From positions 3,162,001 to 3,226,000 of the forward strand of contig JAJHTX010000003.1 in NCBI GenBank assembly GCA_032164295.1: a DNA stretch of 64,000 nt, given 5' to 3'. The DNA is from Inonotus obliquus (Eukaryota; Basidiomycota; Agaricomycetes; Hymenochaetales; Hymenochaetaceae). Under the pieces are notes generated by a model. It searched no databases and was not told where the DNA came from. It saw nothing but the letters and a program-made list of their open reading frames with translations. The number at the start of each line of letters is the position of its first letter. The stretch's first letter is position 1. The position numbers and the translations under genes were made by a program. Of this stretch, positions 33,985 through 49,000 are shown in pieces.

Positions 33985-36134
33985 ATGGGCAGCTTTCTCT
34001 CCTCTCTCCTCTCTCTTACACCTACCAACGACACCACCCAATCATCCGTTTCTGCAATCCCCGATCTCAGGGAAGGAGAGTTCGTTGGTTCACTTGACTG
34101 TGGTACCACCTCCGTTCGCTTCATTGTATTCGACTCTCGCGCTTCCATCATCGCCCAGAGTCAGCTTGAGTTTCCACAATATTACCCACACCCTGGTTGG
34201 CATGAGCATGATCCGGACGAAATACAACAGGTCTCAGAGCAATGTATCGCAATCGCTTGCGAGCAGTTGGAGCAGAATGGATGGACTCGAGGTAGCATAA
34301 AAGTCATCGGTAGGTATAAGATTAGTTGTATTCAATCCCATGGTTAATATTAGCGCCGTCCAGGAATAACCAACCAACGAGAAACCGCGGTCGCTTGGGA
34401 TCGTATCACTGGTCGACCACTCTGCCCTGCTATTGTCTGGGACGATGCACGTACCAAGAGCACCGTCGCGCATTTCCAGCATAAGTTACGCACCGAAGGT
34501 TTGGAAATTGCACCTGGTGATTTTCGTAGGGGCGATGCTGGCGTGACTGCACTTCGAGAGCTCACGGGTCTTCCGTTATCGACTTACTTTTCGGCCATCA
34601 AACTTTGCTGGATGCTTGAAAATCACGAGAACGTGCGAGCGGCACATGACGCGGATAAATTATGCTTTGGTACCGTTGAATCTTGGCTCGTCTATGTATG
34701 TTGTCTTCCGTGTATCTTGCGATGTGATCTCACCGTGTCCGTGGCATATAGAACTTCACGGGAGGTCCCTCCAGAGGCTTGCACATTACTGAACCAACTA
34801 ACGCATCGAGGACTCTGCTTCTTGATATACACTCTCTACAATGGTCTCCTGCACTGATGCGCTTCTTCTCTCTGAGACCTTCTATACTTCCGAAGCTTGT
34901 ATCCTCTTCTGAGGTGTATGGTGTCATGTCTAAGGGTCCACTCGCGGGTGTCCGCATTGCAGGTTTGGTTGGCGATCAACAAGGCGCTCTCGTCGGAAAC
35001 AAGTGCCTCCGCCAAGGAGAGGCGAAGTGTACGTATGGTACTGGCGCGTTTCTTCTTTTCAACACGGGAAAGAAAGCAGTTGTTAGTGAACATGGACTCT
35101 TGACGACTGTCGCGTATCAGTCTGGTCCCGGGAAGCGAGCATCATACGCACTTGAAGGATCCAGTAAGTTTCTTTGGCAAACTCTGGAATGATTAATAGT
35201 ATCTACGGTTCTTCTTTATTTAACAGTCGCCGTGGCTGGAAGTGCAATAAATTGGTTACGTGATGGTCTCAGGATAATCAAATCTTCGGCGGAAGTCAAT
35301 GCGCTGGCTGCGAAGGAGCCAACGACAGGTGGGATTTACTTCGTCACCGCATTCTCCGGGTTGCTTGCGCCATATTGGGATCCAGGTGCAGCCGGGATGC
35401 TCATTGGACTTACGAAATACACAAACCCTTCACATATTGCGCGCGCAGCCATTGAGGCGATTGCGTTCCAGACGCGTGCAGTGATCGAGAGTATGCTGCT
35501 TGATGTAAGCGCGAGAAGGGCGAAAGAGACTGTTATTGAAAATGCGAAAATGGAAGGGTCAGGGTCTACTACGGAGGAATCCATGTCCGGTTCCGATTAT
35601 GAGGCCATTCCGTCTCCGATTACTTCTGTTGGTGACCCTGTCGAAGTCCACGACGAGTTAAAATCGTTACCTTCCCCACAACTTACCGCCCACTCCGCTT
35701 CCCTTACCGCGGCTGTTCCAGATCCTGTCGCAGCTCCGATTGCTTCTTTCTCCACCGACACAAAATTCTCGGGAGATGAGCCGATCGACTACCGTGACCC
35801 TACAGCCGTTGAATTCACTCACCTCAAGGTTGACGGGGGAGTGACGAATGGTGATCTTTGCATGCAGGTACTCGCGGACATTGGCGGGTTTGCCGTAGTA
35901 AGACCGACGATGCGGGAATCTACCGCGTTGGGTTCTGCGCTCCTTGCAGGCGCAGCTGTAGGGTTGTACGGATGGGACTTGGAGCGGCCAGGAGAGACTA
36001 TGCGGGAGGTGAATACGGAAGGTGCGAAAACGTTTGAACCTCATAGACCAGTAGAAGAGCGCGAAGCGCATTGGGAGGGCTGGAAGAGAGCTGTGGAGAG
36101 GAGCCTCGGGTGGGATGAGGCACCTGAAGAGTAA
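33985..36134 (+). CDS. GUT1: Glycerol kinase
   Basis: Phosphorylates glycerol to glycerol-3-phosphate with ATP, the entry step of glycerol use. Exons 33985-34309, 34364-34695, 34752-35163 and 35227-36134 give 658 residues. FGGY-kinase marks are present: [15 protein letters not shown] (phosphate loop), [74 protein letters not shown] and the C-terminal [12 protein letters not shown] with the adenine-site region. Bacterial enzymes have about 500 residues; the excess is mainly an insertion of roughly 110 residues after [14 protein letters not shown], rich in Ser/Pro/Glu, plus an N-terminal extension. A longer open frame reaches back to 33541, but the MGSFLSS start is preferred. Confidence 0.95.
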
Positions 36135-36755
36135 CAACGCTGCCCTACGGCCAGTCGCTTTGGTCGCTGTATTGCTTGTTCACTTTGACGTGATTTGGAA
36201 ACACTTAGCGCTGAAAAGACGCACGCCTGTTTTCCTGTTTCTTCTCGACCTTTACTTTGTTTATTCCTATCATACACGTCATAAACAATTGCATTTCCGA
36301 TTGCATATCCTAGGATAATGTGTGCATTCTCTGCCGATTTGTGATTGGACGAGCTACTGCGAGAAGAAATGATGCCTCCTGCGACCAGTTATGTAAAGTA
36401 CATTGATAAGAATCCTGTACGAAAGTCTCTTTCAGTAAGACATATATCACCAGTTGCGAAGGAGCTTTACTTACCAGTACATCATTACCACTTGAAGGTT
36501 TACCCGCAGAAGGCTCGGCGAAATTGACAGAGGGTGAGAAGATGCCGAGAAGCAACTCGTGACTTGCCGTGCCGGAACAGCTATTACTTATTTATAGTGG
36601 AATTCTTGGCGTGAGCAACTCTCCGTTCCTCAGCTGGCCAGGCGCCGCCAGCAACCCACTAGATCTCTCCTTATCCCTCTCTCTTTTTTGACTATATTAG
36701 CTCTACCCAGTCTTACAGCCCAGCGGTAAAAGGCCTTGTTGGAGAGTTGTCCAGG
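36135..36755. other. Intergenic, no gene seen
   Basis: 3' flank of GUT1 and promoter of the mannosidase gene. A C/T-rich stretch (TCTCTCCTTATCCCTCTCTC) lies at about 36660-36690, close to the start, as is common in fungal promoters. Confidence 0.5.
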
Positions 36756-39388
<2,633 letters not shown>

Positions 39389-39967
39389 CATTGTAGCCTA
39401 TTCGACTCCGCCCTTCTCCTCGATTCGGGGACTCGGAAAGTACTCACTCAACACGGAACATAGAGCGGAAGAGCAAACTTGCAGACCTGGATAACTCAGA
39501 TTGCATCTGTAATCATCTTCATATCCTTCCATCTACTATACATTCGCAACGTATCGTTATTTTCCAACCTCCAGCACGAGCACTTTTGGCCTCCCACGCC
39601 GAGTAGACCAGTCGGCACTCCACTCTTTTGTATGTAGTTACCAACGATGCTTTCTATCGACGCAATTTCCTTCTTACTACTACATAGTCTTCTCAAACTT
39701 GAATGCAGGGAATCATCCTAAGTACCTAATGCCATCATTCAATCTACAATTTTTCCCCTTAGGATGTGGAGACGACGCTTCTCAAGGCTCTTATTTTCTT
39801 CAGCTATAATGATTATTTGTCTGAGAGATAACTAAATTAATATTTACGTGGCCTTTGCAATATTATTATTGTGTACGCAAAACTGAATAAAATCGGTTCA
39901 TGATTACGTAGTCACACGTGGCTCTTCAAGCGGTTTCATGCTCGTCGTGGGCAACGCCAAAACAACC
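39389..39967. other. Intergenic, no gene seen
   Basis: AT-rich 3' flank of the mannosidase and promoter of RPB4. Nothing recognised. Confidence 0.5.
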
Positions 39968-40693
39968 ATGACTACGTTCACACCGCGACTTCATCGAAGA
40001 ACGGCAGAACAAGAGGAGGATGCATCTCTCTTGAAACTCGGCCCAGGTGAATGCTCGAATTGTTGATGATTAGCTATGAAGCGGTTGAAATCTGACCACA
40101 GCTGAAAGAGTTCAACAACGCTGGTTGTCTGCTCATCTCGGAAGTGAAGTACTTGCTTGAGAATAGGGATAAGGACGCACCTGATACTGTGTGAGTACAT
40201 TTGCTGCATTCCTTTGGCGCGCTTTGGATTCTGGGAGATGTGCGGTGTTGACGTTAATGCTGATAACCTTGGTTTGGGTTATGTGATAGTGTGTATAACA
40301 AGACTCTTGATTATGTGCGGCAGTTTGCCAAGTTCACGACCACGGATGCGACGAGTGCTGTTCGAGAGTGAGTCACGAACCTTCGCTACTCTCACATTTG
40401 TCTCACTTTGCTCACTATTGGGGTGTTTTTCTCATCTTCTTGAAATAGGACCCTCCGGCGAGAGCCACAGCTGACGCAGTTCGAGACTGCACAGATTGCG
40501 AACTTATGTCCTGCTGATGCGGAGGAAGCGAAAAGTATCATTCCGAGGTACGCCGTTCTCCACTCCAGTACGAGGGCGAATACGAATATTGATGTGGACG
40601 TTGCCCGTTTTGCGCAGCCTCGCGAAGATCGATGATGATAGATTGCAAGCTTTGCTCGACGAGATTCAGACCATGAGGAAGTTCCAGAGTTAG
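39968..40693 (+). CDS. RPB4: RNA polymerase II subunit RPB4
   Basis: Forms with Rpb7 the stalk of RNA polymerase II, acting in initiation and mRNA fate. Five exons, 39968-40046, 40109-40190, 40290-40367, 40449-40547 and 40618-40693, give 137 residues, near the usual length. Joined exons read LKLGPEFNNAGCLLISEVKY, APDTVVYNKTLDYVRQFAKF, PQLTQFETAQIANLCP, AEEAKSIIPSLAKIDDDRLQ and the ending LLDEIQTMRKFQS, matching the Rpb4 family throughout. The second acceptor is AAAG/AG rather than the nearby CACAG, because only that one restores GPEFNNAG. Confidence 0.95.
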
Positions 40694-41095
40694 CTATCTG
40701 TGTGGCCCTACCGTGTATCTTGGAAGATATCGTATGATTTCAGTGATATCGCCTTCATTTCATCGCTTTGCTTGTTAAAATGACGCGCTATCGCTTGGGA
40801 TCTAGTCCGTTCCACGAGCTTCGGTCTCAGCTGCACACCCTGCAAACTTGGTCACTAGTGACAAGTCGCGTTACGAACTTTGCTTGTGAGGGTATGACAG
40901 TTCTGGGGCACTATCCCACCTCATGTCTGCTTCCCAGCAATCTTTGCGCTTAGCCCTTTGCTCCTGCAAACGCGATTTTTCGCAATGCTGACTGTGTCTA
41001 TATAAATAGCTCTTACTATGGCCTCTGGTGATATATAGATTGGTTTTGTCGTTAGTGGACATTGATTCTTAGTGGGACTGATTCACTGAACAGCT
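40694..41095. other. Intergenic, no gene seen
   Basis: Short spacer between two plus-strand genes; a TATATAAAT sequence at 41000 may serve the next gene. Confidence 0.4.
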
Positions 41096-42132
41096 ATGTC
41101 AGGAGCGCCGCATGGATGGCCGCCGCCTGGAGGAGTACCGCCGTGAGTTCGTCATTAACCAGCTGCTTTAGCCCATAATTACTGTCTTGTCAAAAATTTA
41201 GATACGGTGCCCCGTATCCGCCATACGGGCCGCCTAACCCGGGATACGGAGTACAGCAACCACAACCGCCATACTACGTTCAGCCACAGCAGTATTACGG
41301 TTCACAATATGGTCAGCCACCACCATACTTCGACCAGTCGCAACAACCGCACATGCCGCAACAGCCATACGGACCACCTCAGCAACAACACTCACATTCT
41401 CGAAAGCCGTCGCTTCCTCTCAGTGATCCGACTCCCTTGTCAGCGTACGTTTATTGGACTAAAATTATCTTATGAAGATACTTATATCTATACCGGATGC
41501 TCTAGAATTGATCCAAAAAGGAAGGAAAGGTGATGTGTACCGCAAACTAGTTTCTATCAATAATCTCTGACTGTATTTGGGGTGATGAAGACCTAAGCGT
41601 CGGGATTCAGACCCCGTAGTTACTAGAAAGTAAGTATGGCCTGTCTGTTCATGATTCGAGGACTGACACACCGGGATAGTCAGCATTCTCAGTGCAAGCC
41701 TTCTAGGAATTGTGGTCAAGGGTAAGACGCATTCGGATTTCGCTTCGCATTTGGAACTGACGTGGGATCTCAGTGTCGGATTATCAATAACACTCAAACC
41801 CGGAGAGAAGTGAGTACACAAAGGTTGCATTTCGCTTTCTTCTCGAAACCAACGAAGTTTTCAGAATCCTCATAACACATGGACAAGAGAAAACTTCAAA
41901 AAATCGAGATGAGAAACCAACAGAAAGGAATGACGACAAGAAGGAACTTCCACGAAGGAAGCTTGCTACAGTTGAAAACGTTGGGCCGCTGTATACCGGA
42001 GATGCAGGTCGCGGTATCGAAAAGTGGATTAGTGGGGTGGAAATCGATGGAAGCACACCCAGCCTGGGGCAGCCTCAGCAAGTGAAGACCGCTAAGCAGC
42101 CGAGGAACACAAACCCAAAGACCAGGAAGTGA
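41096..42132 (+). CDS. Pro/Gln/Tyr-rich hypothetical protein
   Basis: Unrecognised protein with a prion-like N-terminal half. Exons 41096-41142, 41202-41444, 41591-41629, 41680-41721, 41774-41809 and 41865-42132 join in phase into 224 residues. The first 95 residues are Pro/Tyr/Gln/Gly-rich (PPYGPPNPGYGVQQPQPPYY, QPQQYYGSQYGQPPPYF). Three short middle exons follow, then a basic C-terminal part (KKELPRRKLATVENVG, GIEKWISGVEI, ending NTNPKTRK). The middle exons (39, 42 and 36 nt) are supported by splice sites and phase only. Low-complexity tyrosine-rich segments of this type are common in RNA-binding or condensate-forming proteins, but no RNA-binding domain is visible. Confidence 0.65.
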
Positions 42133-42387
42133 CAATTCAAGATTGTCATTCCGTTGATGCGCATTGGTCTTATTTCCCTAGCTAGCGTACTGTGTGTTGT
42201 ACTGACTGTGTATCTCGCACTAATGGGTGATGGCTAAGGATCATCCTTTATCGATTTGATTTGACTGGTCCATAATCGACTTTGAAGGCAGTCAAGCTTG
42301 ACCCATGATAAGTTTACATTTCGCGAGCAACAAGGTATGATGCATAGGACCAAGCCTCTAAGTGCACTACCCAAGTCGAGGACTGAA

Positions 42388-45037
42388 TCATCCTTCCGCC
42401 TCCTCCAACTCCTTCTTACCCATCTTTTCTTCCTCCACATTCCCTTCACTCTCATCTTCCTCATCATCTTTCATAAGGCTCTCCACATTCTTCCCCGACC
42501 CACTATCAACACCATCTCTAACAACATCAGTAGGAATGAAATCCGTCAAATCAAATCGTCTCCGTTCACGGAATGGATTAGGTCGACTGTCGCCTTTCTT
42601 GATTATAGCTGCTTCAGGAATGGTCCCGTTAGTGTTGAAGTAGAGAAGATCGTGCCCGTTATATCTGTCGAAAATGGTTTGCCATCTGTCGAACCTATTA
42701 TATGGATACGACGAGATATGTGAGTAAGTGATGAGCGATCTGATGAATAGATAGATAAAAAGAACAGAGTAGAGACGTACACGTGTAACTTATCCTCACT
42801 CTCTCGCATTCGACTATAGATAAACTCTTCTTTGAACGTTTGCATATCATCTAAATGATCATTGAAAGTTATCGGGGCGCGATAATCAGGATGTTGTGGG
42901 TCGAATTTCTTCTGCTCGTTGGTATTCTCTACGCGTTTGTTGTAGGAGTCGAAGATTGGGTTTTCGAGTAGGAGGCCGAGAGAAGGCATTTTAGGGACTG
43001 CAACGATGGGTTTCCCGTAAAGCTGTTTGATTGTCGAATGTTAGAGTTTATAAAGGTGCTTTAGCCTCTGGCTCACTCACCGCGTTGATGATGCTACCCG
43101 GCGCGCCTATTCGGACGGCCGTAACGAGGACACACATCATTTTTCGCTGGACATGAAGAGATTAGGTACATCGTCGCACTTAGACGCTTTGACTTACTAT
43201 CTAGGCGCAATGTTAGAAACGTCAATGCGCACAAACAAGAATACTGCGTTCGCACCTGGTGTAACATGAAACTCTGCCCATGCAGCATCACACTAATCCA
43301 TTCAGTACCTCCGTACACAACAGGATCAGAAACCTATCATCCATGACGCGACACGGTCATCATTCCTCTGTACGGCAAGAACGACATCAGTGCGCACCTC
43401 GATCTTCTTCATATGTCGCATACAACTCTTATCCTTCACATCCCTCCCGACCGTAAAGTTATGAAAGTTATGTGTACCCTCGAAGCGTTTCGCGATCTCC
43501 CGCAAAGCTTCCAATTTTTCCTTGCTCACTCTCCAATCTCGTTTCCGAGTCAAGTCTTCTTCTCTACTCTTGTTTAGGTCGACGTTTGACCAGAATGGGT
43601 CGAGTTCGTGCTCAGGATGGGTATGGACGGTTGTAGCTGTTTCCGCGTCCGTCTTTGCTTCTGAAGTTGTGGTGGTCCCCGGGCGAGACTGTCGAATGAC
43701 GGATTGATAGAGTGCGCTGGTCGGTTTGGGAGGGATGAGCATGTAGGTAGGGAAGAAGTACGTATATTTCCGACTGTCGCACGATCTGTCCCAAGAAATA
43801 TGTCATTAGCACGATGAAACGCATCCAATCGCGACACAGAACTAACATTCGAGCATTAAACGAATTCTGTACTCTTTGCTTTAAAATAGAAAACATTAAC
43901 ACGATTCTCAAGCCCCTCAACAGACCGATTGAATCAACGGGACTCACGAAAGACCAAAGCTTAACTTCAGGTGGCAACTCCTCATTAACCCTCGTCACAA
44001 GATCAGGTACGCCAGGTACATGTGGGATAATCTTCATCGAAACGACATTCCCTGCAGCATGTACACCCGCATCCGTACGCGCAGCGCGTTGGAGGCCTAC
44101 CTTTCGCACGTTAGTGATGACTTACATTTAATATTTTTATGCCATTGGCTTGTGTCTGGATGAAAGAGAGGTGGAAGGAGTGGAAGAGTTGGGGTTGCTT
44201 ACCTTGACGGGATCGTCTGCGTTATCCTTGGATACTGCTCCTGCTGCTACGAGCGCCTTGAATAGTACACCTTCGATGGTCGGTCCCTCTGGTTGACTGA
44301 GTGATCCGCCAGTTAAGCAATCCACCAATACATCCAATTAACCGATGTAATTCGAAAAATAGAAGCAATAAAAGAGTCAACCACCATACAAACAACCGGT
44401 ATGAAAGGAAAAGGAACGTACATCTGCATACCTCGATATCCACTCCCACAGAACCCTATTAAGAGTGCACATTGGCGTTTAGGTAACCTTGGCTCTTTCC
44501 CCTCTCTTCCCCCTTCCCCTACTGCCTCTCCATCTTGAAGACTTTGGTCGATTAGTTTGTCAGGTCTCGTTCCGCGCCTTCTTCGTCCGATCCACTCTTT
44601 CTCTTTATCCTTCTCCTTCCCTTTTCCCTTCACCATTTTAGCCCCTCCACCATCGCCTTCGCTTTTCTTGTCTTTTCGACTTTGACTATCAACATGTATA
44701 TCCTTCTCCTTCTCTGTTCCCAGTTCTGTTATCTTTTCAGAGGCAAGTTCGGTTGATTGCGCATCAACTCACCATATACATCCTCACCTCCCAACTTCAC
44801 CCTCTTCGCATCCTTACTTGAAACCAATCTCTCAGCAACACCATCTTGAAGTTCCGTTTCAATTTCGCGTTTCGCACCAGCCTGAATGTTACCAGTACCC
44901 GATGATTCCAATTCCGAGATCATTATTGGAGTTAACGAAGAGATAGTAAAGCCTGTCCTAGAAGGAGGAGAGAACGCAGGACAAAGATGACGCGTGCGCG
45001 AAGGAAAGAACAGCCGGAGCCCAAGACCTCTGAGCAT
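42388..45037 (-). CDS. PUS1: tRNA pseudouridine synthase PUS1
   Basis: Converts uridine to pseudouridine at several positions of tRNA (TruA/Pus1 family). Ten exons on the minus strand: 45037-44773, 44725-44422, 44296-44203, 44100-43948, 43878-43847, 43785-43398, 43333-43256, 43146-43081, 43022-42781 and 42694-42388. They join without a stop into 642 residues. Key blocks: [36 protein letters not shown], the catalytic-Asp motif [64 protein letters not shown] and [16 protein letters not shown]. The N-terminus (MLGR-like [17 protein letters not shown]) looks mitochondrial, with a second Met at residue 39 for a nuclear form. The acidic Lys-rich tail ([16 protein letters not shown] type) is a fungal extension. 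Confidence 0.95.
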
Positions 45038-46051
45038 AAAACAAACCTTAAGATATCAAAAAGTCCGTCCCAAATCAGAAATCAGAAGCGTGTCATCCAT
45101 TTACCTTTTCAAGATAATGATCAGACACCGGATCAAACTCATCAGAATATCCAAACTCTACCGTCAGCGCACCGATAAAATAATAAAACCTAGATGACAT
45201 CCATATTTTTGTAAAGTTTCACAAATTACCGACAACGCAGGACCCATCCGTGTCATACTGGTACTCTAGGCTACTAGGGAGAGAAAAAGAGAAGACAACC
45301 GGAACACGGAACACGGAACACGGAACACGGAACAGAGGGAATGGGAAAGAAAGAAGGCAATAAAAAGAATGAAACTGGGAGAAAAACACGAGGGGTCATT
45401 TATGATACTTTACAACCATACATGGCCATAAGCATAGAAGAAGAATAAACGGAGTGAAGGTAAGAAAGAAAGAACTGGGAAGAGGGTAGAAGAAAGAAGA
45501 AAATGATGAGGCTAAAGAAAAGTGAGTTAATACCGAAAGCTGCCCTAAAGATGAGTTAGCGATTTTCGAGTGACGGCTTGGAGAAAGCGGGGGTAAGGGT
45601 GCCTAAGGATAGAGAGAAAATAAGTAAACGCTATTCACCAGTGAATGCCCAACGCCTGGCACAGCTACTGTGGCAGACAACACCATGTGCTGAGTCATAG
45701 AACACGGTGAAAGCGGAAGTGGTGAACAAGCGACAAGCGCGAGAGAAGTACAGAAGAAGATGGGCGCTATGACAGAAGGACGCGCCAATTGAATGTGTGT
45801 ACGAGTTTACTATACATAAATAAGTAAACCAGTAAATTAACAGTAACAGAAAGGAGGGAAGGGAACAGGTAATAAGAAGAAGCAAACAGACGACGTCCGT
45901 CAAAAAAAAAGGCAGAAGGAAAGGTCCAAAGAACTCAAGGTTGATCCTGACCCAAATGGAGCGTCTCAAGACGGGATCTAGCGACAAGACCGCTCAACAC
46001 TTGGCAGTCGACGCTTCTGGGAAAACCTAAGACCTGAATCTGGACCTCATC
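45038..46051. other. Intergenic, purine-rich
   Basis: About 1 kb between two minus-strand genes; purine-rich on the plus strand (45340-45560, many GAAAGAAAG runs), i.e. pyrimidine-rich in the direction of PUS1 transcription, consistent with its promoter plus the 3' flank of the scaffold gene. No gene seen. Confidence 0.5.
45301..45335. repeat. 7-bp tandem repeat (GGAACAC)n
   Basis: Four copies of GGAACAC followed by GGAACAG, without interruption. A likely length-variable locus. Confidence 0.85.
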
Positions 46052-49000
46052 TTATTCTCGCGCAACCCAATCTGTACTTCGCGACACTAGTTCAATTGAG
46101 TTATCCGACGTCCAGAACAGCTTTTCCGTAGGCGTCCGGCCACTCCAGCTCTTCTGGTCGCGCAATATCATCGCCTAAACAAATTCCAGTCAAGTCAGTA
46201 TCATCAGAAACGGCGATCCGAGGAACAAAGAAGAAAATGAGAATAAGAATGGAAGAGAAGGGGGAAAATCAGGGAAAATCATGAAAATGGCTGCGTACCT
46301 GTTGAGCACCGAAATTTCGCTGGTCATGTGCGAACATGTCGACGTTCTCGTCCAGCGCTTCGGCGAGAACCTGCAAATCAGAAAGGACCGCCTGCAGAGC
46401 GCGTACGGCGGAAAGTGTAAGAATTTCCTTCCGGTTCCGCATGGTCGGTCCAATCTGTCCTGGCGGTGGCAAACTCTGCGAGATACTTTGCAGAACGGTA
46501 TGTAGAATCCTTTGAGTCTCGCTTAGAATCTTTGCGGCCTGCGGATAGTTCTTCCGCGAGACGAGCACTAATGCACGGGTAATCATGTCCGATGCCAATA
46601 GTTCCATGCGACGGCGCAGAATGACTGGATCGGATGCCCCCTGAGCTGGGCTGCGCGGACGGTTGTTCGTCGGCGGCATGAGCGTGATAGTGAGCAACAC
46701 AGGGTGCGCAAGACGCGATACATGCTTCACTGCCGCAGGGTCGAAGAACGATCCATCACATTCAAAGACAGGAACTTCATCGATCATGCGATCCATCATC
46801 CCATCTACGAAATCAGCAGAATCTTCCAAGGTCAGAGCATCCAGACCCATACGCTGTACGAATTGGTCAGTCGCGTTCAGCACTCGGTTGTGGCCGCCGC
46901 GACCATTCGCATTATTCTGGGAGTCACTGTTGTCAAGCTCGAGCTCAACCAGCATCTCTTTCCTTTCGCCATATCGGACTTCACCGACTTCGACGTCGAC
47001 GTCGCGGCCATCCGATGCGACAATGGCGCTTGGACCGCCGGACACTTTGCGAATGCGGAAACGATGTCCATCTACGATTTTGAGGTGAAGCTTCATGTTG
47101 AGGATGCCAATGGACATTAGGCCACCGACGCATCCCGCAATACAGTCTCGTAGGTCGTACCTATGCAATTAATCAGTATATGGATAAGACGCATGCAAAA
47201 GTTGTTTCTCACCAATCCTTGACGAAAGTATACGTTCCGCCAGTGTGATTCGACATCAACCAGAGCGATGCAGGATCGTGAGACCTCCCGTATCCAAACG
47301 AATGAATTGGAACATTCCCTGCCTCTGCACGCGCGAGAACAAGGTCCATCTGTGCACGGCGCGTGCTATCCGCCGCATCGCTGACAAGCAACATACCCGC
47401 TGTAGGGTTTCGCGATTTCCTCTGCAATACAACGTCCAAACCATGGTTCACCGCAGTAACCACGTCCGTCTTCTCTTCTTTCGCACCGCGAACAAGGAAC
47501 TCATCACCCGTATTATCGTGCCCATTTCCAATTTCACTGATGAACGATTGCAGTCGTTGACGACTCTGTCCACGGCCGACGCAAAGGAAGGGCGTCTTCC
47601 TCACGCGGCCGCCTGGTCCCACCTCGAAGGTAACGAAACTCAGGCGATCCTTCGGCCCGAGCGAATGAATAACAAAGTCAAGTGTATTCTTGATCACGCG
47701 GTTCTTCAAAGCTGCGGTCGAAGGTGTGGCTGTCGGTGGAGGTAGTGAAACTACCAAGATAAGATCTAGAGATGGATGCTGAATTGGAGCGAGGGAGTTA
47801 GATGGGCCAGTTGATAGGTGCGGTGTTACAAGTCCCGTAGGTGATGAACCATACGGCGATGTTGCAGAATACAGTTCGTCATCCTCTCCCAATGGAGAAA
47901 GTTTGTGTTGTTGATGCAGCGGCATGCGCCCATTCCCCTGATTCATCATTGATCCGTGCGATGTAGAAGACGATCGAACAGAGCCATTCCCATTCAGCAA
48001 ACTATCGCGGTCCATGGAACTGGACGTTGTCGCCGTGCTCCCACTAAGCATACGCATCGCCTTGTTCTGGTTCCCAACGCCATTCCCGAACTCTTCGACG
48101 TCTGGCGTCGGAGCTGACCTATTTTGAGTAGTTTGGGCAGCTTGTTGATGCATTGCAACAAAGCCCGAGATATTTGCCTTCCAAGCCTCCAAGCTCGACC
48201 GATCCTTGAAGATAAGAATGAAGGACTCTAGACGCTCGTCTTCCATATCGATTGTTAGGCTCAGCTCTCCAGCGACGCTGGTATCGGTAACCTGCTTGAT
48301 GTGCCTAATATAGATTCGGCCCTTGAGTTTGAGTACGCCTTTCCCAGGAGCACCGCCCCCACTGCCAGACGAATCGTAGTTACTAGTACCACCACCCAAA
48401 AACCGACCGAGCGTGCGCTTCTTCTCTTCTTCGACACAAATTATGGCTTCCTTGAACAGGTAGACGAAAAACTCCCGAACAAGTGCGTCTCGTCGTACGC
48501 AGAGTAAATCGTACATCTGCAAAGGGCCGAGACCGGATAGGGGATGTCCTTTCCAATCAATGATGCGAGCTCGTAAATCTTCCGTGATGACCTTGAATGG
48601 GTTGTCATTGTTGGTCGACCTCATCATTCCATTCTGAGTATCATAGGGTGCGTCTAATTCTGAGTCTGCCACGGAACCACGCGGGTGGTGTTGGCTATGG
48701 TGATCGGGAGAAGGGGAACGAACGTGGTACCCCTGGGACCCCTGCCTTCGGCTGGTCTCAGATGCGGTATCATTATAACCATATCTCCCTCCTGATTGGC
48801 TAGATGCACCCGTTGCATGACGTTCAAGTCCGCCTGTCGAATGCTGACCTTGCGAGGACGGGCTCCGGTATACATCCGTGATGACCGGACCTGGTACATG
48901 CGATGAGACGCGCCGACTCGGCAACTCAATGACCACAATGCAAGTCAACGGCTGGCTTGGTTCATTCGTGCGAGTGATCGTCGAAAACTCTGGACGGACC

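Noticed and set aside
46663..47120. Two plus-strand open frames of about 140 codons
   Set aside because: They lie antisense to the fourth exon of the RING-PH-VWA gene and have no motifs.
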